Positions 10,565 to 20,618 of a DNA stretch of 64,000 nucleotides are shown here, in pieces. The DNA is taken from contig AP026136.1 of NCBI GenBank assembly GCA_030295235.1, positions 1,116,001 to 1,180,000 of the forward strand, read 5' to 3'. This DNA is from Fistulifera solaris (Eukaryota; Bacillariophyta; Bacillariophyceae; Naviculales; Stauroneidaceae). Both the position numbers and the translations under genes were made by a program. The notes beneath the pieces were generated by a model. The model made no database searches, was not told the DNA's origin, and worked only from the letters and a program-made list of their open reading frames with translations. Within the stretch, counting starts at the first letter, position 1. Each line of letters begins with the position of its first letter.

Positions 10565-11047
10565 ATGGATGATTCGACAACCACCAACGAACCACAGTGG
10601 ATTCAGCATCTACCAGAAGCTCTGGGCATCCGCAAAGCCGTGCAACAGAGTAAATATCGATGGTGTGTACGAGAATCGGCCATGTGGGGGATTGCCACCG
10701 GTACGGCCATGTCGTTGCACCGACTTCGCATGCGATCGCCGTGGGCTATTAACGCCGGCTTTCTCAGTTTCTTTACCGTATATACTGGGTCGTATTATTT
10801 TTGTGTGAAACGACGCGACTATAAAGAACAAGTTATTGAAATGATGATGAAATTGAATTCGTTTCAAACTGCAGCGGATATGCCCGAGCCCGTGCCTGTC
10901 GATGAGAATCATCCGTTTGTTTCTCCCGAAGGTGATATCCCTGGAGAGCGACAATATGTCGCTAATTTACCGGAGCGAAAGGAATGGCAAAAGCAGCTTC
11001 CTACACAAGATGCGGCATCGATATTTGTAGAAGATAAAAGGAAATAG
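10565..11047 (+). CDS. COX20: COX20-like cytochrome c oxidase assembly protein
   Basis: 160 aa from the ATG at 10565; the frame opens slightly earlier but without an ATG. Two predicted TM helices (around AMWGIATGTAMSLHRLRM and AINAGFLSFFTVYTGSYYF) and the flanking CVRESAMWG and CVKRRDY match the COX20/FAM36A family, a mitochondrial inner-membrane chaperone for COX2 maturation. The C-terminal 60 residues are acidic and soluble. The transposon end lies only 73 bp upstream of the ATG, so the 5' leader or core promoter is likely transposon-adjacent. It is convergent with MLYCD. Confidence 0.75.
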   Translation: MDDSTTTNEPQWIQHLPEALGIRKAVQQSKYRWCVRESAMWGIATGTAMSLHRLRMRSPWAINAGFLSFFTVYTGSYYFCVKRRDYKEQVIEMMMKLNSFQTAADMPEPVPVDENHPFVSPEGDIPGERQYVANLPERKEWQKQLPTQDAASIFVEDKRK

Positions 11048-11132
11048 TCGTTAAATGTGAGCGTGCAATCAAAAGGACGCAACAAGGCGAAATCTATTGT
11101 ACATAAGCATAGTGCTATCCTTTCTTCTTCCA

Positions 11133-12496
11133 TCACCTTGTGTTGGCGACAGCCACATCGAAATCTCGAGCATTCTGTGCGTAGCGTGCTTTTCGTTCCA
11201 TCCGTCGGGACAAATCGTAACGATAATTGACCATGACACCGAAACTGTTTTGTTGTCCGCGTGTAGAAAGATCCGCTTGTGTCACAATACGAAGGACTTC
11301 CGCTCCATTGCTCAAATGAAACCGTGCAACTGGATCCAGTGGCTTGTAGCTTTCGTCTGGCGTCGTTTCGTCAACAATATACTGTGTGGCGAGTTGATGA
11401 AGTCGTGTCTCTCGTTCATTCACGATACTCTCTGTAGCTGTACTTTCCTCGTCGTCTATGCTTTGATCGAGCTGTATTGTCAATTCGTGTTCGAAGGCAG
11501 GATGCTTCGCCTTGAGCCACTTTCGAAAATGGGGCATGGGGGATAGCGTCACAAATTCTTGCAAGCAAGGAAACTCCCCTCGCAACAAATTGACCGTCTC
11601 TGATATTAGCACTTCTCCGAGTCCAATCCCCGCCAAACCGCGTTCCAAGTTGCTTATTGAATAAAAAGCCGCTACCGTGGGTTGCTCGGTGGGTGGTGCC
11701 TCATGAATTGCACGCATACTGTTGGGAATGTCGGTCGCTTGGAGCGAGACATGAATGACCACGAGCGGCCGATCGAGCAAAAAGGGATGCACAAGAGCAT
11801 ACACTCGTCGATGTGGACCAAAGCGGTTGTGTAAATCCTTCCAACCTTGTACCGGATGAACTGCTTCTTTTCGTACAATCCGTTCAATGACGGCGGCCGG
11901 TGTCTGATCGTAGCGAATGCGTTGCGCAAGCAAGACGGACGGAGAGAACCACATGTTCAGGACGCGTCGCCAGTGTTGATCGAGTCTCGTAATGCGCTCC
12001 TGGAGGGTATAGAAATCGCTGTCATTGTTCGACTGTGATCGTTTTAGAAATGCCAAGTACGTTTGCATATCAGCACGGGAAGCCAAAAGAAAGCGTAAGG
12101 CATCCGCCGTGGCCGTTTCCAAAAAGCGATCGATCAGATTGGAATAGGGAGGCGCGGAAATTTCACTTTCAAAACTTTCGTTTGCCAAAAATGAATAATC
12201 TCCCGTCGTTGACAAATATCATGTATTTGGGACAAGAGTGCCGGCAATTCTGTGTATTGTCGAGTTACGAATGTAATATTGTCCCGCTGATGATCCGAGG
12301 GTTTCGACGGATGGTAACGAGAGTCTTCAATTAGCTTCTGAAACGACCGCAAGAGTTGTGTTGACGATGATTCATTCGTCGCACTTTGCCAAGTTTTGTC
12401 GTCGTGAGAAGATATGAACCGGAAAAGAGGCTTCGTTCGAACGACTTTGTGGTTGCTACACCTTCGCAAAAGAAAACGTCTAAAACTGGAAATCAT
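11133..12496 (-). CDS. MLYCD: malonyl-CoA decarboxylase, frame break
   Basis: The C-terminal catalytic domain is clear: VAAFYSISNLERGLAGI, LLRGEFPCLQEFVTLSPMPHFRKWL, and a C-terminal region with YRYDLSRRMERKARY. The N-terminus (MISSFRRFLLRRCSNHK) is a typical mitochondrial presequence, followed by the helical domain. The reading frame shifts at the A-run 12187-12191 (T-run on the coding strand); one more base gives ...REIIHFLANESFES..., restoring about 454 aa, the family length. Role: malonyl-CoA to acetyl-CoA plus CO2, controlling fatty-acid synthesis and oxidation. Probably intact in the real genome. Confidence 0.85.
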
Positions 12497-12961
12497 TCTC
12501 TAGTATGAATCGATGCAATTTTCTATTTGAAAACATCTCAGCATTTTTAAGCCAACAAAGTTTGGCCTAGGTGAAATAATGTGAAATACCGGTAGCCTCG
12601 GAATTGTGCGTAATGGTCGCGTTCCAGAAATTCTGGAGATCGCCTCTTTGTTTCCAGAAATCTGGAAAAGGTTTTGTCATCGCACCGACACTGTACTCTA
12701 TCTAACTTACAGAAAATCTGGACAAAGTGCTTACATCGTACAGAAATGCTGTATAGTTTCCAAAAAATCTGCTGGAAACCGCGATTTCTTCCTGCAGAAA
12801 TTCTGTTCGAATGGTCCAGATATTCTGGACCAAATACTACGGAGTACATCATATAAAAAGGCGGGAACGCATGAAACATGAATGCAATAAAATAATTACA
12901 AACGCAAATACTCTCTTCGTTGTGAATCCTTTTATTTTATTGTTGGTTCATTCGCATCAGA
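12497..12961. promoter_or_regulatory. divergent promoter region with palindrome cluster
   Basis: 465 bp between divergent MLYCD and the DUF89 gene. At least seven imperfect palindromes around CCAGAAATTCTGG occur at 12622-12637, 12651-12667, 12709-12722, 12739-12753, 12757-12775, 12790-12806 and 12814-12831. They could be binding sites of a dimeric factor or a degenerate minisatellite. The core also recurs in the tandem array at 58470-58710. Confidence 0.6.
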
Positions 12962-14499
12962 ATGAAAATAAGTTACATCTTTCGTTTTTGCATATTCGTT
13001 TTTATTGCAGAAACCGCATCTGCTTGGCTTTCCCTGACCACGAGGCAGAAACGTCATTTTCTTGCCTCCTCCACGCCTTCTTCTTCTTCTTCTTCTTCTT
13101 CTTCAACTCCCATGTTCCCATCTATTACTAATAACAATAATCCGCTTCCCAATCTACCCATTCCACCGTCCATTTGTTCGACAGAACCAGGTACATGGGC
13201 GTATGATACCATGAGTCGTCGAGTCGACGCAGAAATTTTGCAACGGACCTGGGACGACAATCAACATCATTGGAGGCAATGGAGTACGGAGCATATCGAT
13301 GTCATAAAACGATTTGAGTTATTACGAAATGAGTTGCAGAATGCCGCGACGACTCCTTTACAGCATTTGGAAAAACCCGTAATTACTTCATCCCAACGAG
13401 AAAAGGAATATCAGGAATGGCAACAAATCTTGGAGCCCTACGTCTCCAACAAAGATACCTGGCTGACGGCACCGTGGATGGTGACGGAATTTTTGGTCTA
13501 TCGGAAACTCATGCAGGCCATCGGATACTGGGATCCCCAATCTCCAGGATATCAGCAGGATCCCTTTCGAGCACAGAAACAAGCTGGATTGCATTCGTCC
13601 ATTGCTTCGGCGGAATCCGTTTTGGCCAAATTGTTTTACCAAACACCGGAAGTGTTCCACGAGGAATCACTAGAAGCTGGTTTGGCACTCGCCACAAGTA
13701 TTGCTTTATGGGGTAACAAGATGGATTTGTCGTTATGGCCCGCTGACAAAGAACATCGCAACAGTGATATCTTTTCCAAGATACTCGACCAGGCCAGTCA
13801 GAATTTATTGCACGATGATACACAAGTCCTCCGTCATCATTGTCAGATGTTAAAGGAACGAGGAGGAGGACAAGTGGATATCATTGTTGACAATGCCGGA
13901 TTTGAATTGGTGACAGATTTAGCGCTCGCTCATTATTTGATCGAATCGGGAATTGCGACGACGGTTACTTTTCAACTCAAATCGCATCCGACATTTGTGT
14001 CGGATGCCTTGGAAAAAAGGATTTGCTGGAAACCCTGGCCTATTACGAACAGTTGGATGCCGCAGAATTTCCGGCTTGTCACGCGGCTGGTCAAAAATGG
14101 CGTCATTTTTTGAAAGAGGGACAATGGAAGTGTCACGAAGACAACTTTTGGGCGCAACCCTATGCCATGTGGGATATGACCGAACCGTTGCGATCGGATC
14201 TGGTCCAGCGGTGTGATTTAGCGTTTGTCAAGGGCGATGCCAATTATCGTCGTCTTCTGGGGGATCGGATCTGGGATTATACGGCGCCTTTCCAAGATGT
14301 AGTGGGCGCGTATTTTCCTTGTCCAGTGTGTGCCTTGCGAACACTCAAAGCCGAAATCGGATGCGGTATGGATGCGGAGCAAGTGAACCGGGCACAAGAA
14401 TTGGATGATCAGTGGATGGTGAATGGACGATTTGGTGTGGTGCACTTTGGTACGGGCACCCATGAAAGGGAAGAGCATTCTAAGGCGAGAAATAATTAA
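12962..14499 (+). CDS. ARMT1-like DUF89 damage-control phosphatase/methyltransferase, frame break
   Basis: A signal peptide ends in ETASA followed by WLSL, resembling the diatom plastid ASAF-type cleavage motif with Trp at +1. A serine tract encoded by a TCT microsatellite (about 13078-13106) follows. The DUF89 domain has DNAGFELVTDLALAHYL (metal-binding Asp/Asn), KSHPTFVSDALEK, CDLAFVKGDANYRRLLGD and a C-terminal CPVCALRTLK. The frame changes at the A-run 14013-14018; one more A reads DALEKKDLLETLAYY, giving about 512 aa. Family role: metal-dependent phosphatases clearing damaged sugar-phosphates; the human member was also described as a carboxyl methyltransferase. Plastid or secretory location is inferred. 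Confidence 0.8.
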
Positions 14500-14502
14500 C
14501 AG

Positions 14503-15456
14503 TTAATGAATTACTTTATTGCGATAATAACACAACCCCCAAGCACAGACAGACTTGCTCTTGAGTATAGCAGCAAACGCATCGATATCGATTTCATCGT
14601 CCTGATTACCCTTCCAATCCACAAGTTCCTTTGCCGCCGCACATTCGTATTGCTGCAAAGGATACTTTTGCGAGGGAACGGGTAAAATTTGACTATCGGG
14701 TACGAGCTGACATGTATCCTGCAAGTAATCGACGATTCGCGTCACATCCTGTAACGTCACGCGCTCGCGTCGTTCCTTGAGAGCTTGATAGAGTATTTGA
14801 ATACGTTCGGGAGTGGATGAATTCAAAGCAAGCGAAAGTGCCACCCACCAAAATTCAACCGGCATAGCATCCAGTGTAGTACGATTGTGTTTTTGTAAGG
14901 CAGCGACGATGACGCGATCGATGAGATGGCCCAGTTCTACGGTAAAAGAGGGTCCTTTCATGCTGGACAAGACACGACGTACGGCTTCGACAAAGGCTAA
15001 ATAGGTCATTTCTTCGTCGGCGACTTCGGTAATCAATTTCCGAAATACGTCTGGTGTCAATTGTGCATTCGCAAAGCGTAAATCGTCAATTTCTAGAGGA
15101 TCCAATGCGGCTTGTTTTTCTATTTCGTCACGGACCGCGTTGCGTTTGTTGGTGTTCATGTAAGATCGGACGAGATAGGCAATCAATAAACCGATCGAGG
15201 ACAAGAAAATAGCACCGAGATTATCGAGAAATACGTTGCTTTTGACGGGTGTTTTGTTGAGTGTCGTGGCTTTGGCTTCTTCGGCGGAACTTGTAGTTGA
15301 TGCGATGGGTGAAGAAGACGAGCAGCGCACGGCGGAGGCACTAAGAAAGGGTCGGGAGAACGAAAAATGAGGTGCGGCTGCTCTCTCCACCGACAAGCCT
15401 ACTCGTCTTAACAAATAAAGCTTTGTTTTTGTGAAAAGTAATGGACGAGATGTCAT
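14503..15456 (-). CDS. conserved hypothetical membrane-anchored protein, likely mitochondrial
   Basis: 317 aa. The first 30 residues are rich in Arg and hydroxyl residues and lack acids (MTSRPLLFTKTKLYLLRR), like a mitochondrial presequence. A TM helix lies near residues 78-97 (LGAIFLSSIGLLIAYLV). The remainder is helical and soluble, including a stretch with acidic and Phe residues (DVFRKLITEVADEEMTYLAF) that could be a degenerate EF-hand-like fold; I do not claim calcium binding. Its stop is 3 bp from the stop of the convergent DUF89 gene, so the two 3' UTRs must overlap. Function unknown. Confidence 0.65.
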   Translation of the reverse strand: MTSRPLLFTKTKLYLLRRVGLSVERAAAPHFSFSRPFLSASAVRCSSSSPIASTTSSAEEAKATTLNKTPVKSNVFLDNLGAIFLSSIGLLIAYLVRSYMNTNKRNAVRDEIEKQAALDPLEIDDLRFANAQLTPDVFRKLITEVADEEMTYLAFVEAVRRVLSSMKGPSFTVELGHLIDRVIVAALQKHNRTTLDAMPVEFWWVALSLALNSSTPERIQILYQALKERRERVTLQDVTRIVDYLQDTCQLVPDSQILPVPSQKYPLQQYECAAAKELVDWKGNQDDEIDIDAFAAILKSKSVCAWGLCYYRNKVIH

Positions 15457-16365
15457 CGTGAAAGTTATGGCTTATTACTAAAGCCCAGCACAATAACGTT
15501 CAAAGGCGGCTCGGAGGAAGTTTGACTTTGATTCATGACTGAAATGCAGTCGTGAAAAAGGTCGCCTTCAGTTAAGCCTATAGTTCATACGGAAAACGAC
15601 AATGTCGCGAGAATTTCTAACACAGAGAACACAAGCGTGCGTTGTAGATGCTACTACTAGTAAAAATCATTGAATAGTATCAATTTTACCAACCTACCTG
15701 GTACAAGTAGCACCGACAACAAACTCTTGCTCAAAAGAAGATTGATTCATGACTGAAATACAGTCGTGGATATTTTCGGACTACCCTTTGGGTTTATAGT
15801 TATTATTAAAACGATGGTTTCGTAAGGATCGCATTCGCAGAGATTTGAGGCGCGTATTGCAAATGCTGCTAGTAGTAACTTTATGGTTTACCAATCTAGC
15901 AGAACGCACTAACCTGTAATAGGAAACTGGCCCGGAAAGATCATAATTCATTCATTTAGGACTCTTGACTGATCGTACTTACTCTCAATTTTATTACTAT
16001 TACTGATCAGATCATTTCGGAAGAATAAGTGCTTATTTAGGATCCTGGATACATCACGCAACGCAAATAATAAAACACAATACAGCTTTCTAGGATTTGC
16101 GATATCACTGTTCAAGCATTACGTGACACTTGTCTCGAATAACTTGGCATCTCTATTCATTCTTTTGTTCTTTGTTGTGCATTACAATTTGAGACTTGTT
16201 GAGAATGATTTCGACACGAAATTTGCGTACTATTTGACATGATTGCGCTGGGTGTCCTCATTGTAGATATGAATTCAACATGTAGTAGAATATCTAATCA
16301 ATTAGTGACCTTATGATAATACTGACACAAATCAATAGCAATCTGGATTACGCAACATGATGACT
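15457..16365. other. intergenic region with paired repeat
   Basis: 909 bp without a gene. The first half holds two diverged units of a dispersed repeat (15531-15906). The remainder, AT-rich, shows no coding signal. Confidence 0.5.
15531..15906 (+). repeat. two tandem units of a dispersed intergenic repeat
   Basis: Each unit (period about 214 bp) starts with an imperfect palindrome ATGACTGAAATGCAGTCGTG (15534-15553 and, with one change, 15749-15768). Next comes a block like GCGCGTATTGCAAATGCT (15850-15867), then TTACCAATCTAGCAGAACGC (15888-15907); the first unit has weaker versions of both. An inverted, diverged pair lies at 33184-33490. Up to 25 bp (TTTGATTCATGACTG...) is identical between 15.5 kb and 33.2 kb. 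Confidence 0.65.
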
Positions 16366-17784
16366 TCAATCTTGCCGTGCCAAAGCATCACCAATCCGAG
16401 CGAAGGCCCATGAAGGCACCATCGACTCACTGGAGTCATCACCGTCGGGACACGCATCTTTCTTGCACGTAGGACACCCTGTCGTAAAGCAATCATCAAA
16501 GGAATGAGATCCGGAGAGCCATTGATCAATGCAACCCACATGGAAGCTGTGGCTGCATGGAAGGACTCTCAAGCGATCTCCATCCGCAAACTGCTCCAAG
16601 CAGATGACACATACATCGTCATCCTCTGTATAATCCGGCAACCCCTTTTGATAGGATGGGAAGTTACGTGACCGATGCCTCTTGTCCTTGTGCTGAATCT
16701 CTTTCGATCCATAACCTCCCTCTTGTACCAGCATCCAGCTCCATTCTTCAGGCTTTCCCGTCGAATCCGAGTGATCATCTTCGTCGTCACTGGACGTTTC
16801 CTCCGGAATACGTGTCGCGGTGAGCCGCGACTGGTACGTAATTGTGGGCAGTCGAAAAATACTTTCCACGTCGAGGTGCCGACTGGCACTGCGAGCCATT
16901 CGCACAATGTCCATTTGTGAAATATCGTAATCGAGACGCCCAAATCCGCTGGTATCCGACGGACCGGCGGATCGAGAACCCGCAACGGCGTTGTGGACGT
17001 AATAGGCTTCGGCTTGGCTACTAAGCATGGCGGAAGAGCCATACAGTGAAGAAGAGTGCCTTTGCATCTGAACGGAACAGGCATCGAATTCATCCACCGA
17101 GACCGCCATTGACGGAATGGAGGATGATGAAGAGGAAGAAGAACAAGACGCCGAATCATTTTGACTTGCCGATGCTTCGACAGTAGCGAGTTCTTGACCT
17201 TTCTTGTTATTTTTAGCCTCCAAAGTAGCCTCCCATATCTTGCTATGATGCAGCACAACGTCATCGTCCTGGAAAAGCCAGCACGCTAAGATATTCAAGA
17301 CGCTACCCGAAAACGACGGGCTCTCCTTGTTCTTCAGAAACAACTGAGGACTTCCACCATACAATTGACCCGAGCAGAGCAAGTCCTCGAGTCGATGAGT
17401 TCCCGAATGATGCTCTATCGAGCGAAGAATTGCCGGCAAGTCCTGTTGGAGATACTCAGCAAAATGACAGGGCGCCTTTTGGAGAAGAGTGAAATCCATT
17501 TTACAGCAAGTGGGCGGTGCGTGACGAAACCAGCCAACATACGGAGATGATTTATTTTGCGGTTCTTGCGGATATGAATGAGCGGTGTATCCGCTGTTCT
17601 GTGTACTTGAAGAATGATGGTGCGAAGTCAGCGGAGGTGAGTGACGAAACCAGCCGACGTAGGGATTTGACTTGAGAGAAAGATTAGAGCATTTCCGGTA
17701 AGTAACTTTCATCAGTGTCGGCCTAGCTCTGCTAGAAGGCAGAGAGTTGTGGCGACGTAAATTTGAATTGGGATTATCAAGCAT
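16366..17784 (-). CDS. RING-H2 finger protein, probable E3 ubiquitin ligase
   Basis: 472 aa, single exon, ATG at 17784. A C-terminal RING-H2 (residues about 390-440) has the order CVIC, CSHSFH, CIDQWL and CPTC, a canonical C3H2C3 ligand set with a short insertion before the last pair. Near the N-terminus a 12-residue motif is repeated: NPYVGWFRHSPP and SPYVGWFRHAPP, about 45 residues apart. A Ser-rich tract follows around residue 215. No TM is evident. Family role: transfer of ubiquitin from E2 to substrate; substrates unknown. Confidence 0.85.
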   Translation of the reverse strand: MLDNPNSNLRRHNSLPSSRARPTLMKVTYRKCSNLSLKSNPYVGWFRHSPPLTSHHHSSSTQNSGYTAHSYPQEPQNKSSPYVGWFRHAPPTCCKMDFTLLQKAPCHFAEYLQQDLPAILRSIEHHSGTHRLEDLLCSGQLYGGSPQLFLKNKESPSFSGSVLNILACWLFQDDDVVLHHSKIWEATLEAKNNKKGQELATVEASASQNDSASCSSSSSSSSIPSMAVSVDEFDACSVQMQRHSSSLYGSSAMLSSQAEAYYVHNAVAGSRSAGPSDTSGFGRLDYDISQMDIVRMARSASRHLDVESIFRLPTITYQSRLTATRIPEETSSDDEDDHSDSTGKPEEWSWMLVQEGGYGSKEIQHKDKRHRSRNFPSYQKGLPDYTEDDDVCVICLEQFADGDRLRVLPCSHSFHVGCIDQWLSGSHSFDDCFTTGCPTCKKDACPDGDDSSESMVPSWAFARIGDALARQD

Positions 17785-18703
17785 TTTCTTTCTCGCGACA
17801 ACGAGAATTTCGGCAAGGTATTCGCAAAGTAACGATAGTAGCTACTTCTTTAAGATAACAGATAGTTGCTCAACGAGGCAGCGTAATCAAGGATCTTCTT
17901 CTTCAAATGACTTTCTGGTGCAAATTCGAATTTCAGAAGTCAATTGTTGTATGCGGCAGATCCTTGCTGCACAACAGTGACACCTCGTCGTTTCAGATCA
18001 AAGAACAACTTGCGTCGAATTCGTCCTTTTGCATGCGATCATTCGTCACGTTCTCTCATCTCGGGAATGTCTTTTGCATTTGCAATAAAGCCAAATGGTA
18101 CTCGCGAACGGTTATTTACTTATTGTGCGGACGCGAGCTCACGGTTTGTATTTATTAACCAGTGTCATAGAAATCGTACAAATATATTGTGTTCTTGTAG
18201 AGAGTCCGCAAAAGTAGCGCGTTCGGAACGCACGCACTGCACCCAAACACGCACGGCAGACGTGAGTTCAAACTGCGGGAAGATTTTGACACGTGTCGCA
18301 TTCAACATTTAAAACGTGCGTACAGTACTCTTTTTGCGATCCACGTCGATTCGAATTTCGTGCCGAAATTCGTGCAATGGCTGACTCGTGACAACTCATG
18401 ACTTATAATAGTGACGGTAAGATCATCATACTGGAAGGTCTCCTTCGGCATCATCAGGTAAGAAGGAGCTAGGAGGGAAATCACTCAAAACGATTATCGG
18501 GGTACTATTACTATCAATGTCTATCAGATGTGGGAGTGGAGGAAGAAAAGCCAAGCTGCATCGCTTTTGTTCTTCGAATTGCTGGTTAAGCTTGAAGCGC
18601 TTCGTGTCTTACGGTGTCAAGTGCATCACTTCGACATTGTATCATAAGTTATGATTCGAACGAAATCATAAAGAAGGATTCCGAAATAAATCCGCGATGG
18701 GAA
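17785..18703. other. intergenic, upstream of RING gene
   Basis: 919 bp containing the RING-H2 gene promoter and the 3' flank of the next minus-strand gene. No domain-bearing frame or strong repeat was seen. Confidence 0.4.
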
Positions 18704-19306
18704 TTAACTCTGTTCGTCCAAATCCACCTCCAGGAGGATCAGGAGACGTTGGGTCACCGTTTGCGTCGTTCGGGTAGCACCACAACAGCAGTCGCCGTGA
18801 GAGTTTGTGAAGTGGCACAAAGCTTGTCTCTGTTTCATCTTTGAAAAGACAAGCGTTTCAGTTCGTTTGTCTTTGATAATGTGGAGTCGGTAGGTGATCA
18901 TCATATTGTCGGTGAACGCGTAATGAATATCTAACTCCTTCTTCTGTCGTTTCTTGTCTTCTTCCTCTAGACGTTGCAGTTCCAGAGCGGCTTCTTTACG
19001 ATTGAATCGCTTTCGTTTTTTGAGGATTTCGTTCTTCTCTGCTATTGGGATACCGCCGGGTCCCAAAGGCGGCGGTACTTTCTCATGGTTCAATTCAGCG
19101 CGTTTCTGCTCCAATTCATCGTCGAACATTCGCGGAATCACTTTTTCTTCCAGTAGTTTGAGTAGTTCATTAAATTTCGAGTTTCCTGGAGTTTTATCCT
19201 CATTGAACCACGAAATATCCGCTCGTCGGATGTGTAAAACAACATCGACGCACTGTTGTTGCCCCACTTTGATTTCCAGAAAAGTACGCGGGTGAGCTAT
19301 CTTCAT
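18704..19306 (-). CDS. conserved hypothetical charged coiled-coil protein
   Basis: 200 aa from the ATG at 19306, but the frame stays open about 70 bp further upstream (PSLVSGKAGPMKIAHP), so a 5' exon may be missing. A small N-terminal domain (PRTFLEIKVGQQQC) precedes a long charged helix (KKRKRFNRKEAALELQRLEEEDKK). The C-terminus contains a Cys-rich HGDCCCG and a leucine-rich end. I do not recognise the family. Nothing in the neighbourhood suggests a role. Confidence 0.6.
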   Translation of the reverse strand: MKIAHPRTFLEIKVGQQQCVDVVLHIRRADISWFNEDKTPGNSKFNELLKLLEEKVIPRMFDDELEQKRAELNHEKVPPPLGPGGIPIAEKNEILKKRKRFNRKEAALELQRLEEEDKKRQKKELDIHYAFTDNMMITYRLHIIKDKRTETLVFSKMKQRQALCHFTNSHGDCCCGATRTTQTVTQRLLILLEVDLDEQS

Positions 19307-19791
19307 GGGTCCCGCTTTTCCGCTGACTAGTGATGGAAAGTCGACTTGATGTCGTTCATGAAACGATTTAGTTTACTTCCTTTTGCTCGTTCTGAAGGTT
19401 GAGTTCGTTGGCATTTTGGGAGATGTCGAAAAAATTCTGTTGGCTTGTGGATCAATCCCGCAAACACGTGACTCAAAACATTATTACGAAGTCTAGGTTT
19501 AACTTCAACCTCTCATTGGGTTTAACTCCAATTCACACAGCCATAAAATATGCCGAAGTAGCTTAGCGCCACGTTGGTTGCTGAAAACTTTTATCCGTTA
19601 GTTGCCAGAAAAAGTACTCAGGTTAAGCTACAAAACCAGTGATGTAACTGGTGAATTTTAATATACAGTACAACTACTTAAAATTTAAACGACGATTACC
19701 ATTCTGAAGAGACATCTCCTTCAATCACACGTGGCTTACAAAAATGAGGTGAAGCAGATTCAATCTGAGCAAAATCTTTGCTTGTGGATTG
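19307..19791. other. intergenic, no clear content
   Basis: 485 bp. It may contain a missing 5' exon of the preceding minus-strand gene; an ATG near 19433 begins a short basic peptide that I could not connect by a good intron. Otherwise nothing. Confidence 0.35.
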
Positions 19792-20618
19792 CTACTCTGA
19801 TTGGGTGCCTGGAATTTCTTCGACAGCGCGCGTAGCAATAATGCAAGAGGCGGAGAGATCGGGCAGTTGAGGTAGTGCTTTGATTTCATTTCTTTGCAAT
19901 TGTTTGGCACTGTGATATGGATCCGTAAGCGAACGCGTCACTACAGAATTTGGGGATTTCCTTCCTCCAGGTGTTATGACAATGGGTCTACCATCGTAGT
20001 CATTCGCATATTTGAACCCAGCGGCCACAGCCAAAGGTTTGTTTCGTCTTTTACGCGATCTCTCAGATGAAGAAATCGGTTTAGTGCTTGCAATTGAGGC
20101 TACGTCGCCGTATGGATTGACGGAGGAAGATAGGCCCACCAAGTCGGCTCCACCAGGGAAGAAACCCTCCGTACTGCAGCAAGTCACCTAAAGATTCGGG
20201 TTGGTGTGAGTGCAATTTTGCAGAAGCGTAATTGCGATTCAAATATACGTACATTATTACACCCATCAGAAAAGGCTGCAAGAAAGAAGTCTCGATAGAT
20301 GGATACTTCCCCGAACAAGGAGCGAAATGAGTTCCTTGTTCGCTCAGATTCAGTGTATTTATTGTCATCAATTTTCGAATCTTCCATCCCGTCGTAGTCT
20401 TCATCATCCATTATCCGATGAATTTCAGCGACACCCCTGACATTGTTCGTTTCCTCGTCACAAAGAATGGACATTTGTTGCAATGCAATGTAGTTGCTCC
20501 TTTCACTTCTTGAGAAGTCTTGAGAAGATTTCAAAAAGTGCAAGACCCAAAAAGAAATTTCGCTGAATGCGTTTTGCGAATTGGGGGGAAGAGGGGAGCG
20601 ATGTCTGGGTTCTAACAT
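19792..20618 (-). CDS. hypothetical protein, two exons
   Basis: Exons 20618-20253 and 20187-19792 flank a 65-bp GT-AG intron (donor GTACGT), about 253 aa. The N-terminal third has an acidic stretch (EIHRIMDDEDYDGMEDSK). A hydrophobic segment near DFFLAAFSDG spans the junction, and the second half contains a basic KRRNKPLAV cluster and a Pro-rich DGRPIVITPGGRK. No known domain was recognised. The clean splice junction that keeps frame supports a real gene. Confidence 0.5.

Noticed and set aside
13077-13107. TCT microsatellite
   Set aside because: Simple serine-encoding slippage tract inside the DUF89 gene; not a separate feature.
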